In this document: one piece after another, positions 1 to 6,428 of the stretch
How the letters are laid out: every line of letters begins with the position of its first letter
How positions within the stretch are numbered: the first letter of the stretch is position 1
Source of the DNA: Georgenia sp. TF02-10
GTDB lineage: Bacteria > Actinomycetota > Actinomycetes > Actinomycetales > Actinomycetaceae
Assembly: GCF_022759505.1 (NCBI RefSeq)
Contig: NZ_CP094289.1
Span: 3,162,001 to 3,226,000, forward strand
Reading direction: 5' to 3'
DNA: 64,000 nt
Notes under the pieces: generated by a model
What the model was told of the DNA's origin: nothing
Seen by the model: the letters and a program-made list of their open reading frames with translations, nothing else
Database searches by the model: none
Made by a program: the position numbers and the translations under genes

Positions 1-58
1 GGTCGCCGCGGGTGGCGGCGGCCAGGTAGGCGCGGTCCGTGTCGGTGAGCGCGGTCAT
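1..58 (-). CDS. Phage operon gene, N-terminal 19 codons only
   Basis: Only the first 19 codons are inside the window, reading MTALTDTDRAYLAAATRGD; the gene continues past the left edge. The ATG at 58 overlaps the stop of the upstream gene in ATGA style, which fits the translational coupling seen along this operon. No function can be assigned from so short a piece. It is the most distal member of the leftward early operon visible here. Confidence 0.55.
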   Translation of the reverse strand, partial: MTALTDTDRAYLAAATRGD

Positions 59-225
59 GCGCCGCCGCCTGGCGTACCCAGCCTGTCCGGGCCGAGGATG
101 TCCTCGATCTGCCAGGCGTAGTCCTCCAGCTCCTGGTCCGCCGTCTCACGGGCGCGGGCGCGTATCCGCCCGGCGAGGTCGTGCAGCGCCTGGAGCATCC
201 ACCGGGTGTCCGTGTCGCTGGTCAT
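55..225 (-). CDS. Small acidic phage protein, 56 aa
   Basis: Starts at the ATG at 225, which overlaps the TGA of the WhiB-like gene (ATGA), and its own stop overlaps the next start. A longer reading in this frame exists, but its upstream part is antisense-like and lacks a ribosome site. The protein (MTSDTDTRWMLQALHDL...) is predicted helical and rich in charged residues (RARARETADQELEDYAW). I do not recognise the family. Its place in the coupled chain supports it being real. Confidence 0.6.
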   Translation of the reverse strand: MTSDTDTRWMLQALHDLAGRIRARARETADQELEDYAWQIEDILGPDRLGTPGGGA

Positions 226-788
226 GGCCCTGTCCTTTCCTTCCGTGACGCGGCCGCCCGCTCCCGCGGCGTCATCCCCGCGGCGATGCCGTGCCGGGCG
301 GACCTTGGGAGACCGGCCTCGGCGGCGAGGATGTAGCGCCGGCAGGCGGTCAGGGCCGGGCAGGCCTGGCACTGGGCGACGGCCCAGGCGACCGCGGCGG
401 CGTTCTCGGGCGGGGGGAACCAGCACTCAGGGCTGCACTGGCGGCAACGGGCCTGCTCGAAGACGTCGGCCTGGGCGAGGCCGGGCGCCTCGGTCCGGGT
501 GGGTCGGGGGTCCGGCTCCGCCGGGGCCTTGGTGAGCGCCCGGTCCAGGGCGGCGCAGGCCTTGCACAGCCGCGCCGCGTAGTTCCCGGCCCGGACCGTC
601 CCGGGGTGGTCGGCGGCGCGTTCCTTGCTGGGCCGGATGCGCTTGCCGCACCGGCAGGTGGGGTGCTCGCAGGTGCACGCCGCCCGGGGCTGGACGGTCC
701 CGGTGGTCAGGTGGGTGGGGTGGAGCTGGAAGGCACCGAAGGGGGTGCGCTCGCGGGCGGACTGGCCGCCCCAGGGGCTGGGGCTCAT
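222..788 (-). CDS. WhiB-like protein with N-terminal Cys-rich segment
   Basis: 188 aa. The C-terminal half shows a WhiB-type iron-sulfur cluster pattern: a Cys in ECWFPP, then CQACPALTAC (C-x2-C-x5-C). After it comes HGIAAGMTPRER, which occupies the place of the usual G[VI]WGG turn and basic tail. WhiB proteins bind a 4Fe-4S cluster and act as transcription regulators with the principal sigma factor; phage versions can modulate host genes. The N-terminal half has its own Cys-rich segment (CTCEHPTCRCGK, then LCKAC), which could bind zinc; WhiB proteins are usually near 80-130 aa. ATG at 788 overlaps the preceding stop. WhiB assignment is fairly firm; the role is inferred. Confidence 0.75.
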   Translation of the reverse strand: MSPSPWGGQSARERTPFGAFQLHPTHLTTGTVQPRAACTCEHPTCRCGKRIRPSKERAADHPGTVRAGNYAARLCKACAALDRALTKAPAEPDPRPTRTEAPGLAQADVFEQARCRQCSPECWFPPPENAAAVAWAVAQCQACPALTACRRYILAAEAGLPRSARHGIAAGMTPRERAAASRKERTGP

Positions 789-925
789 GCGGCACCTGCC
801 TCGGCGTCGAGGAGGTCGAACAGTCGGCCGCCCTCGACCGCCCACTGCACAATGTCGCGCTGGTGCGGGAACAGGACGGGCGAGATGTCGCCGGGGTCCC
901 CGCCGGTGCGCTCGTCGTCAGCCAT
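785..925 (-). CDS. 46-aa ORF resembling the N-terminus of phage SF2 helicases
   Basis: Begins at ATG 925, inside the end of the coiled-coil gene, and ends in an ATGA overlap with the WhiB-like gene. The peptide contains LFPHQRDIVQWAVEGGRL. This looks like the conserved opening of phage DEAD/SF2 helicases and methylase-helicases (about LFxxQRDIVRWALRRGRA), but the protein stops before any Walker A motif. It may be a small standalone gene or the stump of a decayed helicase. The overlaps on both sides favour translation. Similarity is from memory, not a search. Confidence 0.5.
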   Translation of the reverse strand: MADDERTGGDPGDISPVLFPHQRDIVQWAVEGGRLFDLLDAEAGAA

Positions 926-1313
926 CGGTCGCCCGCCTCGCGATCAGGTCCAGCAGGCCGAGGACGTGCCCGCGCCGCCGGTCGAGCTCGGCGTGCGCCT
1001 CGTCCATCTCGCGGGCGAGGCGGTCCCGCTCCTTCTCGATGTTCGCGAGCTGCTCCTTCGCGGAGCGGAGCCTGCCGCTGACCACCTCCAGCTCGGCGTG
1101 CAGCGTCTCGACCTTCTCGGTCGTGGACCACGGGGCGCTGGGCGCCTCGATCAGGAGCATCTCGTCCCCGTCATCGTCGCGGCGCCTCGTGATGCTCTCG
1201 GCGTAGCCGATGGCCGTACCGTTGACGATGACCCACGGGGTGCGGTTGGGCTCCACGGCGGTGATCCACGCCTCCTCACCCCCGGGGGCCGCGGTCTGCT
1301 GGGGATGCTTCAT
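918..1313 (-). CDS. Coiled-coil phage protein, 131 aa
   Basis: Start chosen at ATG 1313 (MKHPQQTAAPGG), which has a purine-rich ribosome site (AGGAAGGA) just upstream; 21 further codons upstream in frame lack one. Residues about 70-125 are a strongly charged heptad-like segment (LHAELEVVSGRLRSAKEQL, then ERDRLAREMDEAHAEL) predicted to form a coiled coil. The N-terminal half looks like a small beta-rich domain (WITAVEPNRTPWVIVNGTAI). No family recognised. A scaffold or oligomerisation role is possible but unsupported. Confidence 0.65.
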   Translation of the reverse strand: MKHPQQTAAPGGEEAWITAVEPNRTPWVIVNGTAIGYAESITRRRDDDGDEMLLIEAPSAPWSTTEKVETLHAELEVVSGRLRSAKEQLANIEKERDRLAREMDEAHAELDRRRGHVLGLLDLIARRATDG

Positions 1314-1405
1314 GGCTGGGTCCTTCCTCGTGACCTTCGGGTGGTCGCTACCTGGTGCCCGGCCGACGGCTCGCACGTCGGTGCCCGCTGGCCCGGGCTG
1401 CCGTC

Positions 1406-1852
1406 TCAGAACGGCGGGGCGCCCATGCCGGCGGCGGCCTGCTGCTGCACCGGCTGCTGCTGGGCCGCGGCAGGGGCCGCGAACTGCTGGGACTGGCGGC
1501 TGGCGAGCCAGGCCTTACCCGCCGCCAGGTCGGCCTCGCTGGGCTCGGCGATCAGCCACGGCGGGGACTGCGAGGGCTTCGCGTTCCCGGTCGTGAGCCG
1601 TCCGAGGACCTTCGCGCCCACCTTCGGCGCCAGCTGCGATCTCAGGACGCGCGGAAAGACCAGGGCGTCGAGGAACTCCTCGGGCTCACCGTCGATGGCG
1701 TAGACGTTGGCCCGGACGGCGTCGGTGCTGCCGAACGCGGTCTGGATGTCGTGCTCGACCCCGAGCGGCTCGATGACGAGCAGCCGGCCCTTGAGGTCGC
1801 TCCACTGGATGCCGGACGCTGACGCCGGCGCGGCGAACGGATTCTCGCTCAT
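1406..1852 (-). CDS. Conserved actinophage protein, possibly ssDNA-binding
   Basis: 148 aa from ATG 1852, preceded by AAGGAG at good spacing. The core (LKGRLLVIEPLGVEHD, FGSTDAVRANVYAIDG, LAPKVGAKVLGRL, SPPWLIAEPSEADLAAGKAW) resembles a family common in actinophage replication and recombination modules, sometimes annotated as ssDNA-binding. The tail is Ala/Gln rich (about residues 120-148, APAAAQQQPVQQQAAAG), reminiscent of flexible SSB-like tails. It lies just downstream of the HNH and exonuclease genes, fitting a DNA-metabolism block. Function is inferred. Confidence 0.65.
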   Translation of the reverse strand: MSENPFAAPASASGIQWSDLKGRLLVIEPLGVEHDIQTAFGSTDAVRANVYAIDGEPEEFLDALVFPRVLRSQLAPKVGAKVLGRLTTGNAKPSQSPPWLIAEPSEADLAAGKAWLASRQSQQFAAPAAAQQQPVQQQAAAGMGAPPF

Positions 1853-1877
1853 GCTCTTGCTCCTTCTTGTTCTCGTG

Positions 1878-2478
1878 CTAGCCCTGGTCCGCGGCTGCGG
1901 TCAGGGACGCCTTCTTGTCGAGCCTCCGGTGGCAGGGTTTGCACAACGGGGATATATCTCTCCGGGTTAATGGAGTAGGGGCCGTTCGGCGATTGACGTT
2001 CGAAGGGGTCTGCGTGGTCATATGCCCATTCGGCTGCCACTTCTTTACAGAAGTGGCAAGGATGCATTGACGCATGTCCGCGATCGCGTCGCAACCGATA
2101 GTGCACGCCAAAGTAACCAACATCGTCACCACGGGACCAGCGCGTCAATATCGCTTCGGCATCGCCGTGCTTAATGAAACGCCAGTAATGGTATCGGCAC
2201 AGGCCAAAACCGTGGGCGTCGGCCCCACAGTCATCGATAGAGCACGGCATTCGGCCTCGCACGGGGTCCGCAGTCGATCCGGTTCGCTTCATTCGCATGT
2301 AATGCTTGTGGCAGAGCCCGCGCGCCTCGATCTTGCCTTCGCAACCGACGACATCGCAGGTCGCCGCTGTCTTGATGGGCTTGCCGGTTGAGCCGTGCCG
2401 ACGCAGGCGGCGGTAATGCTTATCACAAAGCCCTCGCGCAACAGCTGTGATCTTGCACTGGTCAACTGAGCATTGCAT
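1878..2478 (-). pseudogene. HNH homing-type endonuclease, frameshifted
   Basis: Start at ATG 2478, with AAGGGG nine bases upstream. The N-terminal half carries three copies of a Cys motif of the form C-x4-C...RGLCxKHY (CSVDQCK, CDVVGCEG, CSIDDCG), likely zinc-binding DNA-recognition units. Then comes an HNH core, CHFCKEVAAEWAYDHADP, followed by SINPERYI. At this point the frame breaks. In the reading frame the protein continues VVQTLPPEA, but shifting by one base at the G-run 1948-1951 restores LCKPCHRRLDKKA, the missing second Cys pair and His of the HNH fold, and a stop at 1878. Without the shift, translation runs on to 1849. The gene is visibly less GC-rich than its neighbours, as expected for a mobile homing endonuclease. 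Confidence 0.8.
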
Positions 2479-3469
2479 TCTGGGCACCCCCTTCGATCGC
2501 CGCCCGCCGTGCCGCTGCTGCGGCGGTGTGTGCCTCGGTCCAGCCGTGGCCGGCGTAGAGCTCCCAGGCCTTGATCAGCTCGTCGACGGTCGCGGTGGTC
2601 TCGATGAGCGCCAGGACCGCATCCCGGTGGGGCTCCTCCGGAGCCGCCGCCGGCGGTTCCCACGGGGTGAGGAGGTTCTTCTCCTGGCGCCACGTCCGGG
2701 CCTTCATGGACAGCAGCAGGGCCTCCCAGCCGCGGGCGATGTCCACCCAGTAGGCGGTGGCGGTGCCCTGCCTGGCGGGGACGTGGACGACGAGCGCCCG
2801 CTCCTGGTCGGGGACCTTCTCCCACGGCAGGCGCTTGCCGGTCTCGGGGTCGTACCTCATGGAGTGGGCGTAGATCGCGGTCTGGACCGCCCAGGCGTGC
2901 GGGTAGGCCACCGACGACCCGGTCTTGACGTCCCCGATCACCACGCGCCCGTCGGGCAGGCGAAGCACCCGGTCGGCGGTCCCGGCGATCCGGAAGGCGT
3001 CGCAGACGACGAACTCCTCGACCCCCAGCACCTCCCAGCCCACCTGGTCGGCGAGGCGGACGTAGGCGGCGATGTCGGCGGAGTGCTCGGGCGGTACGTG
3101 GCCGAGGTCGGCGCCGGTGTCGAGCCGCTCGGTGAAGGCGTGCAGCGCCGTCCCGGTGGTCGCCGCGGCGGTGGAGCCGCCGGCGTCGGCGGCCTGCTCA
3201 GCGAGCCGGTTGAGGGTCTGCTTGTCGGTGGGGTCGGTGGCGGCGGCCGCGGTGAGGAGGTCGCGGCGGGCGACCAGCCCGAGCAGGGTCATCCGCTGCT
3301 TCCACGTCATCAGCCCCGACTGGTCCTCCAAGGTCTTGGCGACCGTGGTGGCGCGGGTGTACGGCACCGCCTTTGCGCCGAGTGGCTGGGGCGGGACGAT
3401 CATCGCTCGACCCCATCTGTCGCGGATGATGCCCTTGCCGGGGCCGACGAGCCCCTCGCCGCCGCTCAC
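2462..3469 (-). CDS. Phage PD-(D/E)XK exonuclease (Cas4/RecB-like)
   Basis: 335 aa. GTG start at 3469 overlaps the upstream stop (GTGA); the extra 94 codons upstream are antisense-like. Nuclease signatures are visible in order: GTALHAFTERL (His motif), GTADRV (first Asp), VVIGDVKTGSS (D-x-K) and WAVQTAIYAHS (Q-x3-Y type). This matches PDDEXK_1/Cas4-like 5'-3' exonucleases found in actinophage recombination modules, often with a partner annealase, which is not in the window. The C-terminal 100 residues are helical and of unknown role. The end overlaps the HNH gene start. Confidence 0.8.
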   Translation of the reverse strand: MSGGEGLVGPGKGIIRDRWGRAMIVPPQPLGAKAVPYTRATTVAKTLEDQSGLMTWKQRMTLLGLVARRDLLTAAAATDPTDKQTLNRLAEQAADAGGSTAAATTGTALHAFTERLDTGADLGHVPPEHSADIAAYVRLADQVGWEVLGVEEFVVCDAFRIAGTADRVLRLPDGRVVIGDVKTGSSVAYPHAWAVQTAIYAHSMRYDPETGKRLPWEKVPDQERALVVHVPARQGTATAYWVDIARGWEALLLSMKARTWRQEKNLLTPWEPPAAAPEEPHRDAVLALIETTATVDELIKAWELYAGHGWTEAHTAAAAARRAAIEGGAQNAMLS

Positions 3470-3705
3470 AGTGGCCACCAGCGCAGGTCGTCGACGGACA
3501 GGAGGGCACGGCAGCCGACGCACACCAGGTGGTCGGCCAGCCTGACCGCGCGCACCGCATTGGCGTGGTGGGTGTCGCACAGGAGCCAGATCGGGCAGGG
3601 GCAGGGGTGCTTCCACGCCCAGGTGGCGTGCTGGTCGCACCCGACGCAGGGCACGTCCCGGGTCAGGTCGAGGTCGAGGTCGACCTCGGGTGCGATGGCG
3701 GCCAT
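3466..3705 (-). CDS. Small Cys/His-rich protein, tandem paralogue 2
   Basis: 79 aa from ATG 3705, sharing one base with the stop of the upstream paralogue (TAATG). Carries VPCVGCDQHATWAWK, then PCPCP, LLCDTHH and LVCVGC, so four Cys clusters and an HH pair likely to bind zinc. The same order of motifs occurs in the gene at 3705-3950 (LPCWMQDC, WMWK, CPCPATALCQDHH, VRCHRC). Both also open with an acidic VDLDLDLT / VDLDQT segment. A local duplication is the simplest explanation. Function unknown; small zinc proteins in phage early operons often bind host proteins or DNA. Confidence 0.65.
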   Translation of the reverse strand: MAAIAPEVDLDLDLTRDVPCVGCDQHATWAWKHPCPCPIWLLCDTHHANAVRAVRLADHLVCVGCRALLSVDDLRWWPL

Positions 3706-3950
3706 TAGGCCCTCCAGTAGCGGGCGCTGGTCGCTGGTGCGCGGACGCCACAGCGGTGGCACCGGACCATCGGCCAGGCGTTGACGAGGTGGACCTGCTC
3801 GATGTGGTGGTCCTGGCACAAGGCGGTCGCCGGGCAGGGGCATTTCGCCTTCCACATCCAGGCGCCCGGCCGGTCGCAGTCCTGCATCCAGCAGGGCAGG
3901 GTCTGGTCCAGGTCGACGGCGAGGTCGGCGCCGAAGGCGGTGGCGGTCAT
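3705..3950 (-). CDS. Small Cys/His-rich protein, tandem paralogue 1
   Basis: 81 aa from ATG 3950, which overlaps the upstream stop in ATGA style. Motif order is LPCWMQDCDRPGAWMWK, CPCPATALCQDHH, MVRCHRCGV: eight cysteines and two adjacent histidines, consistent with one or two zinc sites. It matches its downstream neighbour in spacing of the Cys pairs, the W-x-WK segment and the CPCP element. I do not recognise the family beyond that. Confidence 0.65.
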   Translation of the reverse strand: MTATAFGADLAVDLDQTLPCWMQDCDRPGAWMWKAKCPCPATALCQDHHIEQVHLVNAWPMVRCHRCGVRAPATSARYWRA

Positions 3951-4081
3951 CGTCCGATCACCGCCCCCCAGATGCCCTGGGCGGCCCAGACGAGGACACC
4001 GAGGGCGACGACGGCGAGCATGACGATGACGAGGGCGGCGAGGACCTGGCCGATGACGTAGGAGGGGTCGCGGCGCTTCAT
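3947..4081 (-). CDS. 44-aa single-pass membrane protein
   Basis: Starts at ATG 4081 (MKRRDPSYVIG) and is too short to stand out by length alone, but both ends overlap neighbours in ATGA style. A positively charged N-terminus is followed by one long hydrophobic helix (VLAALVIVMLAVVALGVLVW), then AAQGIWGAVIGR. Topology would be N-in. Function unknown. Confidence 0.6.
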   Translation of the reverse strand: MKRRDPSYVIGQVLAALVIVMLAVVALGVLVWAAQGIWGAVIGR

Positions 4082-4419
4082 GGCGTCACCGCCATCGGGC
4101 AGCGATGGAGGGACTCGAACACGTCGACGTCGATGCCCCGCGCGCTCTTGGCGAGGCACCTGGTGCACAGCCACCTGTCGTCCAGCTGGGCGAACCCGTC
4201 GTCGCTGTAGGTCTCGACCTGGGCCATGACGGCCTGGTGGACCTCGACCAGGTCATCCAGCGACATGCCGGCGCGGAGGATGGCGAGGGCGACGGCGACA
4301 GCCTGGTCGTCGCGGAGGCGGAGCTCCAGGTCTCCCCCGAAGTAGAGCTCGGTCTCGGTGGCCCAGCGGTCGGCGGAGATGTCCCCGGCGGTGGTGTCGA
4401 GGCGGACGGTGGTGCTCAT
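4078..4419 (-). CDS. Phage protein with Cys pair, 113 aa
   Basis: Starts at ATG 4419 and overlaps both neighbours. The N-terminal part (ATETELYFGGDLELRLRD, DQAVAVALAILRAG) resembles the 59-aa protein encoded immediately upstream (VELYLGDGLTLELDRD, QATAIVAALV), suggesting a duplicated small domain. The C-terminal half adds DDRWLCTRCLAKSARG, and a further Cys follows in LHRCP, a likely zinc site. No named family recognised. Confidence 0.6.
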   Translation of the reverse strand: MSTTVRLDTTAGDISADRWATETELYFGGDLELRLRDDQAVAVALAILRAGMSLDDLVEVHQAVMAQVETYSDDGFAQLDDRWLCTRCLAKSARGIDVDVFESLHRCPMAVTP

Positions 4420-4595
4420 CGGGCGTTCGCCTCCCGGACGAGGGCCGCGACGATGGCGGTGGCCTGGTCGCGGTCGAGCTCGAGGGTGAGGCCGTCGCCG
4501 AGGTAGAGCTCGACAGCGGGCCCGTCATCGGTGGTGTAGCTGTCGGCGTCGATGGCTACCGGGCCGACGTGGACCTGGATGGTGGCGTCGCTCAT
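4416..4595 (-). CDS. 59-aa phage protein, paralogue of the next gene
   Basis: Reads MSDATIQVHVGPVAIDADSY and onward for 59 codons from ATG 4595 to a TGA that overlaps the next start. Short, but tightly fitted between two ATGA overlaps and with normal GC-rich third positions. The segment VELYLGDGLTLELDRDQATA aligns with the N-terminal part of the downstream 113-aa protein, which suggests a duplicated domain. Function unknown. Confidence 0.6.
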   Translation of the reverse strand: MSDATIQVHVGPVAIDADSYTTDDGPAVELYLGDGLTLELDRDQATAIVAALVREANAR

Positions 4596-5077
4596 CGGGC
4601 CACCTCCTGCGGCCAGACGTCCACGAGGTGGATGCTGGTGCCGGCGACGTGATCGCCGTCGTGACCGGCGGCGTCGGTGCAGAGGTAGCCCTTGGGGCTG
4701 GTCGCACCGCAGTCCGGGTCGATGAGGGCGCCGGTGAAGTCCGGGGCGCCGACCTCGCGGCGGCCCTCGGGGCGGTCGTCGGCGCTCATCGGTCGCCCCC
4801 CCGCAGCCTCGGCGGTCTCCCTCTCCGCGGTAACAGAGACCATGACGTGGACGCCCCGAACCTGGCCGGACCAGACGCCGGCGACGCCGGTGTCGTCCAG
4901 GCCGAGCTCATCGGCCACGGCGGTGGCGTGCAGGTGACGGAGCTTGCCGTGGATCATGATGCTCACCGAGGCGCGATCGGCGTGGTTCTGGACGATGAGG
5001 CTGTAGTCAGGGTCGGTGCGGTAGTCCACGACCTTCATCAGGTAGGAGACCGTGGCGGCGAACGGGTGCTTGGACAT
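4592..5077 (-). CDS. Phage protein of unknown function, 161 aa
   Basis: ATG 5077 (MSKHPFAATVSYLMKV) is preceded by GAGAGGACA, a good ribosome site; the longer in-frame reading lacks one. The N-terminal ~95 residues look like a beta-rich domain (YSLIVQNHADRASVSIMIHG, VRGVHVMVSVTAERE). After a linker comes a second segment with two cysteines (IDPDCGATSPKGYLC) and His residues (AAGHDGDHVAGTSIHLVD), a motif arrangement seen in many small actinophage proteins. An internal ATG at the linker could mark a second product. Confidence 0.6.
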   Translation of the reverse strand: MSKHPFAATVSYLMKVVDYRTDPDYSLIVQNHADRASVSIMIHGKLRHLHATAVADELGLDDTGVAGVWSGQVRGVHVMVSVTAERETAEAAGGRPMSADDRPEGRREVGAPDFTGALIDPDCGATSPKGYLCTDAAGHDGDHVAGTSIHLVDVWPQEVAR

Positions 5078-5088
5078 GCGTTGTCCTC

Positions 5089-5304
5089 TCAGGTGGTGGG
5101 GAGCTGGGCGGCCACGAGCTCGTACTCGCGGCGGAGCATGACGGTGGTGAGGGTCCACACCCGGTCGGGGCGGGACATGTGGGCGTCGGTGCCGACGGCG
5201 GCGACGACGACGCGGCGGTAGGTGTCGTGCAGGGCCTCGACCGACTCGGCGGCGTTGAGGCGGACGACCCAGGCGAGCAGGGCGTCGTCCAGGGCGGCGG
5301 TCAC
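5089..5304 (-). CDS. Small helical phage protein, 71 aa
   Basis: GTG start at 5304 overlaps the stop of the upstream gene (GTGA). The product (VTAALDDALLAWVVRLNAAE...) is mostly helical, with SVEALHDTYRRVVVAAVGTD and a C-terminal RREYELVAAQLP. No Cys, no membrane segment, no recognised family. It is separated by 11 bases from the next gene, one of few non-overlapping joins in the operon. Confidence 0.6.
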   Translation of the reverse strand: MTAALDDALLAWVVRLNAAESVEALHDTYRRVVVAAVGTDAHMSRPDRVWTLTTVMLRREYELVAAQLPTT

Positions 5305-5495
5305 CGATCCACCCCCGCCTCGTAGACCCGGTAGGCGCAGCCGGCGGCGAGGAGCAGCAGGGCCGGGCCGGCCAGGTCGGTGACGGTCACGGGGCCGAGG
5401 TCGACCAGCCACAGGGCCGTCAGCGGCAGGCCGACCATGGTGGCGAGGGTGGCGACGCCGAGGAGGAGAGCCGTGGCGAGGACGTTGGGGATCAC
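5301..5495 (-). CDS. Two-helix membrane protein, 64 aa
   Basis: GTG start at 5495 overlaps the upstream stop (GTGA). Two hydrophobic segments, VLATALLLGVATLATMVGL and LAGPALLLLAAGCAYRVY, flank a short loop (WLVDLGPVTVTD), so a hairpin membrane protein is likely. Holin-like topology is possible, but its place in an early operon argues against a lysis role. Function unknown. Confidence 0.6.
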   Translation of the reverse strand: MIPNVLATALLLGVATLATMVGLPLTALWLVDLGPVTVTDLAGPALLLLAAGCAYRVYEAGVDR

Positions 5496-5848
5496 CGGGC
5501 CACCCCCCGGTCGCCGCCGTCGGTGAGGACGGGATCGAAGCTGGGCTGCACCTCGAACACCGTGCTCACCCCGAACACCCGGCCGGCGTACCTGACGAGG
5601 CCGGCACGCTCGGGCACCGTCAGGCCGAGGGACCAGGCCGCACGGCCGAACCGGTAGGCGTCGCCACGGTTCAGGTGGACGGTGATCGTCGCGGACTCCT
5701 GGCCCCGGAGGAGCACCAGGCAGTAGACGTCGGTCCCGTCCTCGAGCTCCTCGGCCAGGACGACGGTCACCTGCGAGACGGCGCGGATCAGACGCAGTGC
5801 GCGCCTCCGCTCGGCACCCATCGGGGTGAAATCGGTCGGGTTCTTCAC
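5492..5848 (-). CDS. Phage protein of unknown function, 118 aa
   Basis: GTG start at 5848 overlaps the upstream stop; the long in-frame extension beyond it is antisense to the neighbour. Begins VKNPTDFTPMGAERRRALRL, then an alternating hydrophobic pattern (SQVTVVLAEEL, VYCLVLLRGQESATITVHLN) and a segment GDAYRFGRAAWSLGLTVPER, suggesting an alpha/beta fold. No family recognised. Confidence 0.6.
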   Translation of the reverse strand: MKNPTDFTPMGAERRRALRLIRAVSQVTVVLAEELEDGTDVYCLVLLRGQESATITVHLNRGDAYRFGRAAWSLGLTVPERAGLVRYAGRVFGVSTVFEVQPSFDPVLTDGGDRGVAR

Positions 5849-6159
5849 CGGGCCACCCCCAGCGCGTCGAGCAGGTCCTCTCGGGCCACGACGAGCCCGA
5901 CGTACTTCTTCGGGGTGTGGGCGACGAGGTGGACGTGGCGACCGTCCTCGTCGGGCACGACCTTGAGGTCCCGGTCGGTGCGGGCCACGTCGGGGATCAG
6001 GTGGTAGACCTCGGCGTCGTCCGCGAGGCCGAGGACGGCCGGGGGGTCGGCGGCGCGGCGCCCGGACGGGACCGGGCGGGCGCCGGCCGCCCTGGCGAGG
6101 GCGCGGGCGACCGGGCCGTTCGGGGAGTGCACGTCGGTGGTGCGGTGGCGGGGGCTCAT
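5845..6159 (-). CDS. Phage protein of unknown function, 104 aa
   Basis: ATG 6159 (MSPRHRTTDVHSPNG) overlaps the stop of the Cro-like gene in ATGA style. The second half (LKVVPDEDGRHVHLVAHTPK, KYVGLVVAREDLLDALGV) is a compact beta-beta-alpha pattern. Being the second gene of the early operon it is expected to be expressed immediately on induction. No family recognised. Confidence 0.6.
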   Translation of the reverse strand: MSPRHRTTDVHSPNGPVARALARAAGARPVPSGRRAADPPAVLGLADDAEVYHLIPDVARTDRDLKVVPDEDGRHVHLVAHTPKKYVGLVVAREDLLDALGVAR

Positions 6160-6392
6160 GACGCTGCCCTCTCGGTCTCGGCGTACCACTGGCGGAGGGT
6201 CTCGTGCGTGACGTCGATCTGGCCGTCGGTGGCCTCGTAGAGGTCGCGGGCGATGAAGCGCCAGGCGCGGCGCGTCTCGCGACGCTCGGCGATGAAGGTC
6301 TGGACGTCCTGGCCGAGCAGGACGCTGGCGAGCCTCTGTGTCGGGGTGGGGGTCTCGCTGCCGAGACCATCCTCTCGAACTTCGGAGTTCAT
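6156..6392 (-). CDS. Cro-like helix-turn-helix protein, first gene of operon
   Basis: 78 aa from ATG 6392, chosen because a well-formed promoter places transcription start on this ATG (leaderless). Residues about 35-72 contain ETRRAWRFIARDLYEATDG then IDVTHETLRQWYAE, a helix-turn-helix typical of small actinophage regulators, with THETLRQWY as recognition helix. It is divergent from the repressor gene at 6484 and heads the leftward early operon, the usual place of Cro. Role as Cro or excision control protein is inferred from position and fold. Confidence 0.7.
   Translation of the reverse strand: MNSEVREDGLGSETPTPTQRLASVLLGQDVQTFIAERRETRRAWRFIARDLYEATDGQIDVTHETLRQWYAETERAAS
6377..6390. promoter_or_regulatory. 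Palindrome GAACTTCGGAGTTC
   Basis: Perfect inverted repeat GAACT-TCGG-AGTTC over the first codons of the Cro-like gene. Its core ACTTCGGAGT recurs with one extra C at 6412-6422, about three helical turns away, inside the early promoter. The pair could be binding sites for the Cro-like protein. Inference only. Confidence 0.45.
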
Positions 6393-6399
6393 GAGCGGG

Positions 6400-6428
6400 A
6401 CACTACTCCCGACTTCCGGAGTGGTCAA
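6400..6428 (-). promoter_or_regulatory. Leftward early promoter (leaderless)
   Basis: On the minus strand TTGACC (6428-6423), 17-base spacer, TAGTGT (6405-6400), then seven bases to the ATG at 6392. Transcription would begin at or next to the start codon, so no ribosome site is needed. The -35 hexamer lies inside a perfect palindrome (6419-6434), the likely repressor operator. Confidence 0.65.

Noticed and set aside
1849-1878. Read-through C-terminus of the HNH gene as its true end
   Set aside because: Although it ends in an ATGA overlap, it loses the second HNH Cys pair and replaces it with out-of-frame text.
5301-5495. Two-helix protein as a holin
   Set aside because: No lysin nearby and the gene lies in an early regulatory operon.
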